Origin: Micromonospora polyrhachis
GTDB lineage: Bacteria > Actinomycetota > Actinomycetes > Mycobacteriales > Micromonosporaceae
Assembly (NCBI RefSeq): GCF_014203835.1
Contig: NZ_JACHJW010000001.1
Coordinates: 6,026,501 to 6,090,500 of the forward strand
Direction: 5' to 3'
Length of the DNA stretch: 64,000 bases
Position numbers and translations under genes: made by a program. This document shows, piece by piece, positions 29,437 to 38,796 of the stretch (position 1 is the stretch's first letter; every line of letters begins with the position of its first letter). The notes under the pieces are model-generated. The model searched no databases and had not been told where the DNA came from. It was given only the letters and a program-made list of their open reading frames with translations.

Positions 29437-30882
29437 ATGTTCAGGTTCCAAGGAAGTGGAGAGGGTTCCGACGGGCCTACAGCACAGCGAACAAGACGAC
29501 GATCCCGACGCTCCCTATCCGGCGGATTCGTGGCCATAGGCCTGGTTACCGGGGCGGCCGGGCTCGGGATCGTCTCGATGGCGGGTGGCAGTGGTGCCCT
29601 GAACAACGTGAACCTGGGGCCGCTGGCCGCGATCACCGCCAGCGATGGCGTTGAACACGGGGAACACGGGGACAAGGAGCAGGTCCGAACGGATCCGCCC
29701 CGACGAGACGCGTCGAAGCCAGCGGACCCGAGCCTCCCGAACGCCGTGACCTCGGTGGCGACACCCGTCCCCTGTGACCCGTACGGGCTGGTCGCCGCGC
29801 TGGTGCGCGCCAACGCCGAAGGTGGCGGCGACCTGAACCTGGCCGCCGGCTGTACGTACACGCTCGCCACCCCCGACCAGGGCGATGCGCAGTCCGGTCT
29901 GCCGATCATCCAGCACCCCATCACCATCATCGGCGCGGGGGCGACCATCGCCCGGGACAACGACGCCGCGCCGTTCCGGTTCTTCACCGTCCGGGGCGGC
30001 GGTGAGCTGAAGCTGGTCGACCTCAACCTCACCAACGGTCGGGCCGCGAGCGGCGGCAGTATCCAGGTCGACCACGACGGCACCGCCACCGTCGAGCGGG
30101 TCACCATCACCGAGAGCACCGCGCTCGCCCCCGACGGGGGTGGTGGCGCGATCTTCAACGACGGTCACCTCACCGTGGTCGACAGCACGTTCCACGCCAA
30201 CCGGGCGGCCGGTGCGACGGGTAAGGGAGGGGCCCTCCTCAACGGTGGTGTCCTGACCGTGGCCGGCTCCGAGTTCACCAACAACACCGCCGGAGGATCT
30301 GGCGGCGGATTCGCCAACTTCCAGGGCGCGGCCGACGTCGCCACGAGCACCTTCATCAACAACAACGCGACCGAGGGCGGCGGGATTGCCAGCGTCAACG
30401 CCCGGAGCAAGGTCTGGGACACCGCCCTCACCGGCAACACCGCCAAGGTCGGTGGCGGCATCGTCAACCGGGAGGCGGTGATCACCCTGCGCAAGATGAC
30501 GATCCGTCAGAACATCTCGACCGCGAATGGTGGTGGTATCGCCACCATCCAGGGCCTGGTCGCGGCTGACGACAGCTTCGTCGAGGAGAACACCGGGCGC
30601 GGGAACGGTGCCGGCATCTTCGCGGAGACGTCGACCCTGCTCGTACGGCGGACCGAGGTTAACCGCAACAGCGGGGTCGGGCCGCAATCGAAGGGCGCTG
30701 GCATCCACGCGGAGAAGGGCCAGATCACGATGTTCAAGAGCAGGGTGGCTGAGAACGGTGCCACCCAGAAGCCGGGTGGCTTCTTCGTCAAGGATGCCCA
30801 GTCCAAGATCGATAACGTGACGGTCATTGCCAAGAACGGACCCGTCAACTGCGGAAAGGCAGTCGAGAACTGCTTCGGCTGA
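29437..30882 (+). CDS. Secreted right-handed parallel beta-helix protein
   Basis: 481 aa. A long basic N-terminus (RTRRRSRR) precedes a hydrophobic export segment (FVAIGLVTGAAGLGIVSMAG). From about residue 130 on there are many beta-helix coils with the polymorphic-membrane-protein-like pattern: GGGGAIFNDGHLTVVDSTFH, GKGGALLNGG, GSGGGFANF, EGGGIASV, VGGGIVN, NGGGIAT and GNGAGIFAE. Such folds occur in adhesins and polysaccharide lyases; no catalytic residues are recognisable. The ATG at 29437 lies six bases after AGGAG. A 17-bp terminator hairpin follows. Confidence 0.85.
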   Translation: MFRFQGSGEGSDGPTAQRTRRRSRRSLSGGFVAIGLVTGAAGLGIVSMAGGSGALNNVNLGPLAAITASDGVEHGEHGDKEQVRTDPPRRDASKPADPSLPNAVTSVATPVPCDPYGLVAALVRANAEGGGDLNLAAGCTYTLATPDQGDAQSGLPIIQHPITIIGAGATIARDNDAAPFRFFTVRGGGELKLVDLNLTNGRAASGGSIQVDHDGTATVERVTITESTALAPDGGGGAIFNDGHLTVVDSTFHANRAAGATGKGGALLNGGVLTVAGSEFTNNTAGGSGGGFANFQGAADVATSTFINNNATEGGGIASVNARSKVWDTALTGNTAKVGGGIVNREAVITLRKMTIRQNISTANGGGIATIQGLVAADDSFVEENTGRGNGAGIFAETSTLLVRRTEVNRNSGVGPQSKGAGIHAEKGQITMFKSRVAENGATQKPGGFFVKDAQSKIDNVTVIAKNGPVNCGKAVENCFG

Positions 30883-30917
30883 CGACCGAGTTTCCCAGGA
30901 CGTACGGTCGGGGAACC

Positions 30918-30960
30918 GGCCGGGGCGCGTGAGCGAATCGTGGGCTCACGCGCCCCGGCC
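30918..30960 (+). terminator. Strong hairpin after the beta-helix gene
   Basis: Perfect 17-bp arms GGCCGGGGCGCGTGAGC (30918-30934) and GCTCACGCGCCCCGGCC (30944-30960) with a 9-nt loop, 36 bp after the stop codon. There is no T-run, as usual for high-GC actinobacteria. Confidence 0.85.
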
Positions 30961-31026
30961 GCGCGTGGCCGACCTGCGTGACCGAGTTCCACCCCGGCGA
31001 AGCCACTCGTGATGTTAGATGTGTGG

Positions 31027-32520
31027 ATGAATAGAGTCAGGGCCGCATTCGCCGCGATGGTTCTCGGAATCCTGCTCCCTGCACCACCAGCCTCGGCAGC
31101 CGAGCCGGCGGCCCTGTCGCTTGCCTGGAGCCCATGCGCTGCTGCCGGCAGCAGCCTGGAGTGCGCCACCATCCAGGTGCCGCTGGACCATGCCGACCCG
31201 ACCGGGCCCAGTATCGACCTCGCCATCTCACGTCTGCCGGCAGCCGACCCGTCGCGTCGTCGCGGGGTGCTGCTGGTCAACCCGGGCGGGCCAGGAGGGA
31301 GCGGACTCGGCCTGCCGGAATACATCGCCCAACTGTTCGCTGGCCATCCACGGGTTGCCCAGGAGTTCGACCTCATTGGTTTCGATCCGCGCTTTGTCGG
31401 CCGCTCGTCGCCGGCGACCTGCGGCCTGACCGGTGCGGACATCGCGATCCTGCGCTGGCCCGGAGCGGGTGGCTTCCCCGGCGAGGTGGCCCAGGCGAGG
31501 TCGATCGCGCAACGGTGCGCCGCGCACGCCGGCTGGGCCATCCCGTACGCGACGACGGCCGACGCGGCGCGGGACATGGATCTGATCCGGGCGGCGCTCG
31601 GTGAGCGCAAGATGTCGTACCTCGGTTACTCCTACGGCACGAGCCTCGCACGGGCGTACGTCGCGCTCTTCCCGGACCGGGTCGATCGGTTCGTGTTGGA
31701 CAGCAACACCAATCCGTTGGAGTCCGGCCGGGAAACCTTCCGAGGATTCGGCCCGGCCTTCGAAAGGATGCTTGGGCTCTTCGCCTCGGCAGCGGCCCGC
31801 GACGATGCCCGGTACGGCCTGGGCAGCGATGCCCGAACGGTGCGCCGGGTGGTGGACGGGCTCGTCGCGCGAGCGGAGAAGGAGCCGCTACCGGTCGGGG
31901 AGGAGACCTTCACCGCAGCCGAACTCCGGACCCTGATCTTCCGGATGCTCTACGCCGAGAACCGGTTCGACTACCTCGGCCGTTTCCTCTCCGTACTTCG
32001 TGCCGGTCAACCGCTCCCGGCCGACCTCGCGTTCCTGGTGAACGCCGGCAGTTGGGAAGCCCCACCGCCGGCTCCCGCGGACAATGCCGTGGCGGGATAC
32101 TTCCTCGTAACCTGTGCGGACAGCAAGTGGCCGACCAAGGTTGGGCGGTACCGCGCCGAACAGGTGATCGACAGTCGCGCCTACCCGTTCTTCGGGCCCG
32201 CCGCCGCCAACATCTCGCCCTGTGCGTTCTGGCCGGAGATCGACCGTCCCGGCATGCCGAGCGTTGCCGGTAGCCGGATACCGAGTGTTGCTGGCAGTCG
32301 GGTGCCGGTGCTTCTGATCAACTCGCTGGGTGATCCCGCCACCCCTTACGCGGGCGCGTTGGCCACCCGACGGATGATGCCCAACGCCCGCCTGGTCACC
32401 GTCTCGGCGAGCCACCACGCCGTACTCGGGGAATACCCGAACGCCTGCGTGGAGGAAGCCGCGGTCGGCTACCTGCTCTCCGGCAGGTTGCCGATGCGCG
32501 ATCTGGCCTGCCCGGCCTGA
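31027..32520 (+). CDS. Secreted alpha/beta hydrolase, tripeptidyl aminopeptidase-like (TAP)
   Basis: 497 aa. Signal peptide (MNRVRAAFAAMVLGILLPAP, cleavage near ASAAEP). Alpha/beta hydrolase fold: oxyanion region LLVNPGGPGGSGLG, nucleophile elbow GYSYGTSLA (Ser), the TAP-like C-terminal domain with LINSLGDPATPYAGA (Asp) and ASHHAVLGEYP (His). Relatives in Streptomyces release N-terminal tripeptides from exported proteins. A short duplication makes a PSVAGSRIPSVAGSRVP segment (about 32261-32310) before the last domain. Start 31027 is preferred because it gives a normal signal peptide; ATG 31012 is also in frame. Confidence 0.88.
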   Translation: MNRVRAAFAAMVLGILLPAPPASAAEPAALSLAWSPCAAAGSSLECATIQVPLDHADPTGPSIDLAISRLPAADPSRRRGVLLVNPGGPGGSGLGLPEYIAQLFAGHPRVAQEFDLIGFDPRFVGRSSPATCGLTGADIAILRWPGAGGFPGEVAQARSIAQRCAAHAGWAIPYATTADAARDMDLIRAALGERKMSYLGYSYGTSLARAYVALFPDRVDRFVLDSNTNPLESGRETFRGFGPAFERMLGLFASAAARDDARYGLGSDARTVRRVVDGLVARAEKEPLPVGEETFTAAELRTLIFRMLYAENRFDYLGRFLSVLRAGQPLPADLAFLVNAGSWEAPPPAPADNAVAGYFLVTCADSKWPTKVGRYRAEQVIDSRAYPFFGPAAANISPCAFWPEIDRPGMPSVAGSRIPSVAGSRVPVLLINSLGDPATPYAGALATRRMMPNARLVTVSASHHAVLGEYPNACVEEAAVGYLLSGRLPMRDLACPA

Positions 32521-32554
32521 ACGCCCCCCCCGCCCGGCTTCCTGGCCGCGACTG

Positions 32555-33070
32555 TCAGTCGGTAGCGAGTCTCGGGTGGCGCGTCGGAGTCTTCTTCGGC
32601 GAGGGTTCCCCGGTGCCGGTGCCGGTGCCGGTGCCGGTGACAGGGTTGATGATCGGTTCGATCAGTTCGGTGAGCCGATGGCGCTGCTCCGGGGCCAGTT
32701 GGTCGGTTGCCGGCAGCAGCGCGGCCCGGACCTCGCCGTAGATCCGCTCGGTCAGTTCGAGTCCGGTCGCGGTGAGGAATACGTCAACGGCTCGGCGGTC
32801 CTCGGCGCTCCTGCCACGTGCGAGCAGCCCTCGGCGCTCGGCGCGGTCGATCAGGCCGGACATCGTCGACTTGTCCAGCCCGAGGAACGTGGCCAACTCG
32901 GTCATCCGTGGCCTGCGATCGCGCAGCAGACCAAGGACCCGCAGTTGCGTCAACGACAGATCGTGCTCGGCACCGACCCGGGTGAGCACACCCATCACCT
33001 GAAAGGCGTTGCGGACGAGAGCGTCCAGGAGCGGATCCGTGGACGCGTCAACGGGCGCATCGGTGGTCAT
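32555..33070 (-). CDS. MarR-family transcriptional regulator
   Basis: 171 aa. Central winged helix: LSLTQLRVLGLLRDRRPRMT, ELATFLGLDKSTMSGLIDRA and GLLARGRSAEDRRAVDVFLT, the normal MarR recognition helix and wing. The C-terminus ends in a GTGTGTGTG run encoded by a hexanucleotide repeat (GGTGCC about four times, near 32612-32638), likely variable in length. The promoter on the minus strand (TTGGCA, 17 bp, TAGCAT) ends six bases before the ATG. It contains an operator also present before the quinone-oxidoreductase gene. Confidence 0.9.
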   Translation of the reverse strand: MTTDAPVDASTDPLLDALVRNAFQVMGVLTRVGAEHDLSLTQLRVLGLLRDRRPRMTELATFLGLDKSTMSGLIDRAERRGLLARGRSAEDRRAVDVFLTATGLELTERIYGEVRAALLPATDQLAPEQRHRLTELIEPIINPVTGTGTGTGTGEPSPKKTPTRHPRLATD

Positions 33071-33091
33071 GTCCGTATGCTAGTTGACATG

Positions 33092-33135
33092 GTTCGTAAT
33101 GCCAACCAAAGTGGTCGGAGGTTGGTAAGACGAAC
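33092..33135. promoter_or_regulatory. Paired MarR operators at the marR promoter
   Basis: GTTCGTAATGCCAAC (33092-33106) and the weaker GTTGGTAAGACGAAC (33121-33135), 29 bp apart, both of the form GTTnG-n5-CnAAC. The first covers the -35 to -10 region of marR. Matching pairs occur at 33705-33747. Confidence 0.7.
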
Positions 33136-33696
33136 TACTTGGCGGAGGTCATCATGCTTGTCACCGCTCTGGCAATGCCCGATCCGCTGGTCCGCCGGGA
33201 TTCGTAGCGGTCGCCCGCCTCCGTGACCGCGCTGATCGGGCGCCTGCTCGCCGCTCTCATGATCCTGCTGCACTCCGTCGGTCGGTCCTCGTGCGCGACC
33301 GTCGCCGCGCTCGCCGTACTCCTTCTGGTCGCTATTTCCTGGCGTGCCAGTCCAGGCGGGCGGCCGGTTGCACCCTTCGGTCGGGCTGGTCGCTGTGTCC
33401 GTGCGGATTCCCGAATCGCGTCACGGCCTCCGGTGTCTCCCCCGTCGAATCCGACCTGCTCCCGGTCGGAGCTGGATCCACCGACCCGCATGCCGTCGGT
33501 GACGTCGCCGGCCCGATTCCCCTCGGTGACGTCATCGACTCGAATCCTCTCGGCCACGTCTTCGGCCTTCCGGCTGCGGCTTCCGCCCTCGTGGCATCGC
33601 CACGCGGCGCCCCGCCGCCACCCTGACCGCAACCGCCACCCTCGCTCGCGGTGACTCGGCAGGCCGGGCATTGGCCGAGTAGCGAGCCATCCACCC
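33136..33696. other. About 560 bp between marR and its target with no confident gene
   Basis: A possible 17-codon ORF (33154-33207, MLVTALAMPDPLVRRDS) follows a good GGAGG site. After it an open stretch from GTG 33223 encodes one hydrophobic helix (LLAALMILLHSV ... VAALAVLLLVAIS) and then low-complexity sequence, with repeated CGGTGACGTC segments. This may be a decayed small membrane protein; coding is not convincing. Confidence 0.35.
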
Positions 33697-33704
33697 TTGA
33701 CATC

Positions 33705-33747
33705 GTTTGTAATGCCAACCATCATCGCTCTTGTTGGTAATGCAAAC
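33705..33747 (+). promoter_or_regulatory. Paired MarR operators at the oxidoreductase promoter
   Basis: GTTTGTAATGCCAAC (33705-33719) and GTTGGTAATGCAAAC (33733-33747), 28 bp apart, lie just after a TTGACA -35 box (33698-33703) and 16 bp before the start of the quinone oxidoreductase gene. They repeat the marR promoter sequence almost exactly (TTGACAT then GTT-G-TAATGCCAACC), so one repressor should control both. Confidence 0.72.
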
Positions 33748-33762
33748 GACCTAAGGGGACCC

Positions 33763-34689
33763 ATGTACGCCGCCGTCATCACCACCTTCGACGCCCCACC
33801 GACCTACCGTGAGCACCCCGAACCGGTCGCCACCAGCGAGAACGCGATGGTCGTGGAGGTTCTCGCGGCCGGACTGCACCATCTGACGAGGGCGAAGGCC
33901 GACGGTTCGCACTACTCCAGCAGCGGCGTACTACCGCTCGTTCCCGGCGTCGATGGCGTCGTGCGCGACAGCCAGGGGCGGCTTCGCTATGCGGCGCTGG
34001 ACGACACGGCCATGGGCACGTTCGCCGAACGAACGGTGATCGATCCGCGCCGCAGCGTTCTTCTACCGGACGACATCGATCCCGTGCAGATCGCCGCCGC
34101 GATGAACCCCGGGATGTCCTCATGGGTCGCGCTGCGCCGCCGCATCGACTTTCCGAAGGGGCAGCGGGTCCTCGTGCTCGGTGCTACCGGCAGCGCCGGA
34201 CGGATGGCGGTCCAGATCGCCAAGCGATTCGGTGCAGCCCAGGTGATCGCCGCCGGCCGCGACGCCGCGCGCCTGGCCACGTTGCCCGCGCTTGGCGCGG
34301 ATGAGGCGATCACGTTCGACCAGATCGAGCAGGCGGCCGACGTCGATGTCGTCCTCGACTACGTCTGGGGCGAACCCGCCGGCCAGGCCATGATCCAGCT
34401 GCTCACCGCTCGTACCGACCGCAGCGTCCCGCTGACCTGGATCGAGATCGGTTCGATCGCTGGCGACCTCGCACGGGTCCCGTCCGCCGCCCTGCGCGGT
34501 GCCCGGCTACAGATCGTCGGCAGCGGCATCGGCTCCGTCTCCCCCCGCGACTTCATGGCAGAACTGCCGGAGCTGGCCACCGCGGTGGCCGAAGGCGCGA
34601 TCGAGGTACGGGCCCGCCGCACGCCACTCGTGGAGATCTCACAGGTGTGGACCGCCGAGACGGACGAGCGCGTCGTCCTGGTGCCGTAG
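33763..34689 (+). CDS. Zinc-free MDR-family quinone oxidoreductase/alcohol dehydrogenase
   Basis: 308 aa. Medium-chain dehydrogenase fold: GroES-like N-terminal half (PLVPGVDGVVRD) and NAD(P)-binding half with VLVLGATGSAGRMAVQIAKR (variant of the AxxGxxG motif). The catalytic-zinc ligands of alcohol dehydrogenases are absent, pointing to a quinone or enone reductase. ATG 33763 follows AAGGGGA. It is controlled by paired MarR operators and followed 121 bp later by a FAD monooxygenase gene. Together they look like a MarR-regulated electrophile or xenobiotic response. Confidence 0.87.
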   Translation: MYAAVITTFDAPPTYREHPEPVATSENAMVVEVLAAGLHHLTRAKADGSHYSSSGVLPLVPGVDGVVRDSQGRLRYAALDDTAMGTFAERTVIDPRRSVLLPDDIDPVQIAAAMNPGMSSWVALRRRIDFPKGQRVLVLGATGSAGRMAVQIAKRFGAAQVIAAGRDAARLATLPALGADEAITFDQIEQAADVDVVLDYVWGEPAGQAMIQLLTARTDRSVPLTWIEIGSIAGDLARVPSAALRGARLQIVGSGIGSVSPRDFMAELPELATAVAEGAIEVRARRTPLVEISQVWTAETDERVVLVP

Positions 34690-34810
34690 TTCCACTGAAG
34701 AAACGCCCACTGTGGCCGCCACGACGGGCGGTCTTCCGAGAACTGCCCGGCCAGACGTCGAAGCCTCACCTGCCGTCCGGCCGGGCGACCGTACCAACAG
34801 GGAGTGGTTC

Positions 34811-35995
34811 GTGCAGAAGCGTGCATTGGTCGTGGGATCGGGGATCGCGGGCATGGCCACGGCGATCGGGCTACGCCGGGCCGGCTGGATGCCGGTAATC
34901 ATCGAGCGGGCTCCAGAGCGCCGAACCGGCGGCTATTTCATCGGCTTGCTACCCGACGGCAAGCAAGCGGCCGACGACCTCGGCATCACCGACTACCTGC
35001 ACACCCGTACGCCAGATAGCGGGACCGTGTGGTCCCTGAACCGGGACGGGGCCCGCAAACCCGGTTTGGGTTTTCTCGACCAGCCCGGACGGCCGAGCGC
35101 GGTACTGCGCGGTGACATCGAAGCCGCGCTCTGGCGCGGGGTCACCGAGCCGACACCGGGGGAGAGCGACATCGAGGTCCGCTACGCCACCACACCCACC
35201 GAGATCGTCGAGGGCTACGACCGCGTGGCGGTACGGCTCGACGCCGCCGCCACCGGCACCCGGTACGACGAGTACTTCGACCTCGTCGTCGGCGCGGACG
35301 GGCTGCGCTCACGCGTGCGCCGGATCGTGTTCGGCCCACACGAGCGCTTCATGACGAACTGGAACGCGATGATCTGTGCAGTCCAGTTGTCCGAGCAGGT
35401 ACCCGGCTACGCGCCGCAGGACAGCATCATCAGCGCCCGTGCCAAGCGGGCGGCGTGGGTGTTCGCGCTGGCCGACCGAGCGCCGACGGCGCTCCTGACC
35501 TACTGCACCAAGGACGTCAACGCCGAATTCACCGACGAGCCAGTCGCACGTCTGCGCGCGGTCTACCGGGGCATGGACGATCCCGTGGTGCGGCACGTCC
35601 TGGACTCCCTGCCGCAGGCCACCGACTATCTGTTCGACTCGGTGCACCAGGTACGGATGCCTCAATGGCACCAGGGACGGGTGATACTGCTCGGTGATGC
35701 GGCATGGTGCCTGAACCTCTACTCGGGAATGGGAGCCAGCGCCTCCCTCAAGGGCGGCGCTGAACTCGGCCGGGCACTGCGAGAGAACCCCGACGACATC
35801 CACGCCGCCCTGGCCATCTGGGAAGCCCGACTGCGCCCGTTCATCGCCAAGCACCAGCGCACCGCCCGCCTGAAGCAGCAGATGCTGGTCCCGACGAACC
35901 GCTGTTTCGCGGCGGTGCGCTCGCTCGTCGTGGCCCTCGGCGCCAGGCTCCGCCGTCGCGCGGTCGCCCGGGAGGCCAGCCGGCGGGACACCTGA
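34811..35995 (+). CDS. FAD-dependent monooxygenase (PHBH/TetX-like)
   Basis: 394 aa. Class A flavoprotein motifs: dinucleotide-binding VGSGIAGMATAIGLRRAGW at the N-terminus, VVGADGLRSRVRR (DG motif), and VILLGDAAWCLNLYSGMGAS (GD motif, where P often replaces L after the GDAA segment). The family hydroxylates aromatic compounds or inactivates tetracyclines and rifamycins; the substrate here is unknown. GTG at 34811 with GGGAG upstream. The C-terminal basic tail (LRRRAVAREASRRD) is unusual. Probably part of the MarR-controlled group upstream. Confidence 0.87.
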   Translation: MQKRALVVGSGIAGMATAIGLRRAGWMPVIIERAPERRTGGYFIGLLPDGKQAADDLGITDYLHTRTPDSGTVWSLNRDGARKPGLGFLDQPGRPSAVLRGDIEAALWRGVTEPTPGESDIEVRYATTPTEIVEGYDRVAVRLDAAATGTRYDEYFDLVVGADGLRSRVRRIVFGPHERFMTNWNAMICAVQLSEQVPGYAPQDSIISARAKRAAWVFALADRAPTALLTYCTKDVNAEFTDEPVARLRAVYRGMDDPVVRHVLDSLPQATDYLFDSVHQVRMPQWHQGRVILLGDAAWCLNLYSGMGASASLKGGAELGRALRENPDDIHAALAIWEARLRPFIAKHQRTARLKQQMLVPTNRCFAAVRSLVVALGARLRRRAVAREASRRDT

Positions 35996-36215
35996 CCGAG
36001 CCTGGCGGTGCGGACGTCAAGGAGCATTTGATACCGCAGCCGCACCGAATTCTCCGATTCGCGTTTCTCCATATCCGAGAATTGTGTCGTCCCTGACATA
36101 TGAGGGCACGTGTGATATTCGAATTCGTCGACAATTCCCTTGTCGCTGGTGCTGTCCTACAGTCGTTCCTGCCGGCCGGTGCGAAAGTCTGATAGTCACG
36201 GACGAAGGGAACCGA

Positions 36216-36830
36216 ATGGCAGCCATGGTGCAACCACGCGTATGCCGCTCGGCGGGTCGACTCCTCCTCGCCGCGCTGTTGACGGCGCTGATGACGATTT
36301 CCGCGAGCGGTACCGCCATTGCCGACAGTGGGTCCGACCGTGGTGTCGGGATCCTCACCCCCAGGGACGTCTACATGATGGACTACCCGGGGGACACCGC
36401 TCTTGAGCCGAACTCCTCGGGGCCGCCCTACTGGAACAGTCCCGACGTCAGGGTGTGCCCCACCACGGCCCCCTGCTCGCCCGGCCTTACCGCGCCCGCC
36501 TACACGACCAACTACATACAGGTGACCTTGCGGAACCCGGGGCCGTACGGATCGGGCACCGACGTTGGCACCCTGCGGGTCTACTTCACCACCTCGGGAG
36601 GTGCCGCGATCTGGCCGCTCGACTGGACGCACCTCAACTCGGCGATGGTGACGGTACCGCCCGGGGTGATGACCGTGGTGCTGCCGTGGACCACCCCGGG
36701 TCCCGGACTCGTCTCCACGCTGTACCGCTGGGTGTCGACGGACGACCCGATGCTCTACGAGGGGCCGGACACGTACGACAACGCGCGGTTCAACAACAAC
36801 GTAGCCTGGAAGAACTTCTCCGTCGTCTGA
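36216..36830 (+). CDS. Secreted protein of unknown function
   Basis: 204 aa. Sec signal peptide (SAGRLLLAALLTALMTISAS, cleavage around TAIADS). The mature region has one close cysteine pair (VRVCPTTAPCSPG) and a beta-rich body: NYIQVTLRNPGPYGSGTDVG, TLRVYFTTSGGAAIWPLDW, and VNNNVAWKNFSVV-like end. It resembles Ig-like or CARDB-like repeat modules found in secreted proteins, but I do not recognise the family. GAAGGGA precedes the ATG. The 220-bp upstream gap is AT-rich and carries the promoter (TACAGT as a candidate -10). Confidence 0.65.
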   Translation: MAAMVQPRVCRSAGRLLLAALLTALMTISASGTAIADSGSDRGVGILTPRDVYMMDYPGDTALEPNSSGPPYWNSPDVRVCPTTAPCSPGLTAPAYTTNYIQVTLRNPGPYGSGTDVGTLRVYFTTSGGAAIWPLDWTHLNSAMVTVPPGVMTVVLPWTTPGPGLVSTLYRWVSTDDPMLYEGPDTYDNARFNNNVAWKNFSVV

Positions 36831-36940
36831 TGGAGTCTGCGCCGAGTTGAAAACGGGCCACTCCCACACCCTCGGTGTCGGCACCGCCGACCCGCTCTAG
36901 CGCGAGTAAAAGTAGCCGTTCGAAAGCGCCTATCGCGACA

Positions 36941-36979
36941 GCGTCCGCCGCCCCGACAAACAGTACGGGCGGCGGACGC
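36941..36979. terminator. Bidirectional hairpin between two convergent genes
   Basis: GCGTCCGCCGCCC (36941-36953) and GGGCGGCGGACGC (36967-36979) pair perfectly over 13 bp with a 13-nt loop, between the secreted protein gene and the cupin gene on the other strand. Confidence 0.8.
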
Positions 36980-37003
36980 GTCAGTGGCGGGGAGGTGAAC
37001 TGG

Positions 37004-37369
37004 TCAGTCGTCGGACGGCATCCAGTAGACGGAGACGGCATGCAGGGTTTCCGGCCCGTCGTTACGCACCTGATGGGGCACCCTGCTCTCGAACGCCACC
37101 ACCTCCCCGGGCCGCACCACCGTCGCCTGGTCGTCGGCCCAGGTCAGGATGCCGACCCCGGAGACGACGATCCACACCTCACGCGACCGGTGTACGTCCA
37201 GGTCGTTCGACGTTCCCGGAGCGACCGACCAGCGGGCGACCTCGAACGGGGCAGGTGCCTCCGCCGGGTACGGAAGCAGCGCCCGGTGCACGGGTCCGCC
37301 CTCGCTGAAGTCGTACCAGTGCTCGAACTCGACAGGGCCGCTGGTCGTGGCCAGGTTGGTGCTCGACAT
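37004..37369 (-). CDS. Cupin-domain protein
   Basis: 121 aa. Single double-stranded beta-helix domain with DLDVHRSREVWIVVSGVGIL (first cupin motif, with H...E), VVRPGEVVAFESRVPHQVRN (second motif with the PG turn and His). It may bind a metal and act as a small enzyme or sensor; substrate unknown. ATG 37369 is preferred to the longer frame, which runs into the CRISPR leader. The promoter must share about 140 bp with the leader of CRISPR array 1. Confidence 0.85.
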   Translation of the reverse strand: MSSTNLATTSGPVEFEHWYDFSEGGPVHRALLPYPAEAPAPFEVARWSVAPGTSNDLDVHRSREVWIVVSGVGILTWADDQATVVRPGEVVAFESRVPHQVRNDGPETLHAVSVYWMPSDD

Positions 37370-37469
37370 GCCGTCCAGGTTGCCGACCACCGGGCTCGTA
37401 CGTCTGGCGGCAATCGGACGCAGCGTTACCCGAGGCAGGGCAGACGGCGGCTTGCTGCCGAGAGTTGAC

Positions 37470-37556
37470 GAGTAAGCTACGTCGATAGCCGTCGGGTAGC
37501 CGTTCGTTAACATATGAAGAGAGATGCCCGATCTGTCGCCTCGCTTCGGAACCCCG
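37470..37556 (+). promoter_or_regulatory. Leader of CRISPR array 1
   Basis: The sequence before the first repeat is locally AT-rich (GTTAACATATGAAGAGAG). From ATGAAGAGA at 37514 to GGAACCCC at 37555 it matches the block 45559-45600 before array 2 at about 33 of 42 positions. Transcription towards the array fits the repeat polarity (ATTGCGAC at the 3' end). TAACAT at 37507-37512 is a candidate -10. Confidence 0.75.
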
Positions 37557-38642
37557 CCAACACCGGCCAAACCTGGCCGGTCTCCATTGCGACTCCATCC
37601 TCAAGGGTGGAGCCCGTAAGAGCACGTCCGCCAACACCGGCCGAACCTGGCCGGTCTCCATTGCGACCTGGTAGTCCGCGGCGGCCTGGTTGTAGATCTC
37701 CTTCCCAACACCGGCCGAACCTGGCCGGTCTCCATTGCGACGGTCAGCACGGTCACGGCTCCGTCCTCGCTGACCGCGATCCAACACCGGCCGAACCTGG
37801 CCGGTCTCCATTGCGACCGATGGGCCCCTGCACCGGGGAATCTTGGCGGATGGTCCCAACACCGGCCGAACCTGGCCGGTCTCCATTGCGACTCGAAGTG
37901 AGTTAACTGTTCTCGGCTGAGCTTGCACGGGCCAACACCGGCCGAACCTGGCCGGTCTCCATTGCGACATCCAACACCACCCTCTCGTCACCGACACCTG
38001 CGAAACCAACACCGGCCGAACCTGGCCGGTCTCCATTGCGACGGCTGGCGGCGTTGGTTGGCGTACCCCCGGCCAACCTCCAACACCGGCCGAACCTGGC
38101 CGGTCTCCATTGCGACGGCTTCTACGCACCGAAGGCCGAGGTGTACCGCAACGACCAACACCGGCCGAACCTGGCCGGTCTCCATTGCGACGTGGCCAGC
38201 GGCGTCAGCAACATGCGGGCCAACTTTCCAACACCGGCCGAACCTAGCCGGTCTCCATTGCGACTGGTTTCGCGACAGCTCACCCGTGCCGCCGCCGTCC
38301 ACGCCCAACACCGGCCGAACCTGGCCGGTCTCCATTGCGACCCACGCCATCCGCAATCCCACGATCAGGACCGCGCCGACCAACACCGGCCGAACCTCGC
38401 CGGTCTCCATTGCGACTTGGTTACCCGCCCGTACTTGTCGACTACCTCAGCGGCCCAACACCGGCCGAACCTGGCCGGTCTCCATTGCGACGGCGGCTTC
38501 GCGTGCTCGCTGGGCGAGGCGGGCGCGGGCCAACGCCGGCCGAACCTGGCCGGTCTCCATTGCGACCGTCGGCATGGCCCCCGAGGTCACCTACGGCACC
38601 TACGTCCAACACCGGCCGAACCTGGCCGGTCTCCATTGGGAT
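37557..38642 (+). CRISPR. CRISPR array 1, type I-G, 15 repeats and 14 spacers
   Basis: 37-nt repeats begin CCAACACCGG and end CCATTGCGAC, starting at 37557, 37631, 37705, 37781, 37856, 37932, 38006, 38080, 38155, 38228, 38305, 38380, 38455, 38530 and 38606. Spacers are 36-40 nt, all different by eye. The centre ACCGGCC-GAACCT-GGCCGGT is a perfect 7-bp hairpin; ATTGCGAC would be the 8-nt crRNA 5' handle. Variants: first repeat (CCAAACC), 38228 (CCTAGCC), 38380 (CCTCGCC), 38530 (CAACGCC), and the last, whose end is TTGGGAT. Decay at the 38.6 kb end and the leader at 37.5 kb both make plus-strand transcription likely. Confidence 0.98.
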
Positions 38643-38796
38643 TCGCTTGTGTAGACGCCGATGCGGAAGCCCGTTGCCCGGTCATAACTGATCTTGACCG
38701 CTCATTCTCCGCTCGTGGCCTCGCAGGCACGTGCAGGGAGTTTGTCGTACCCGTCAGGTAGGTGTTCCAATGCCATCAAAGTTGACGGGAGTGATC

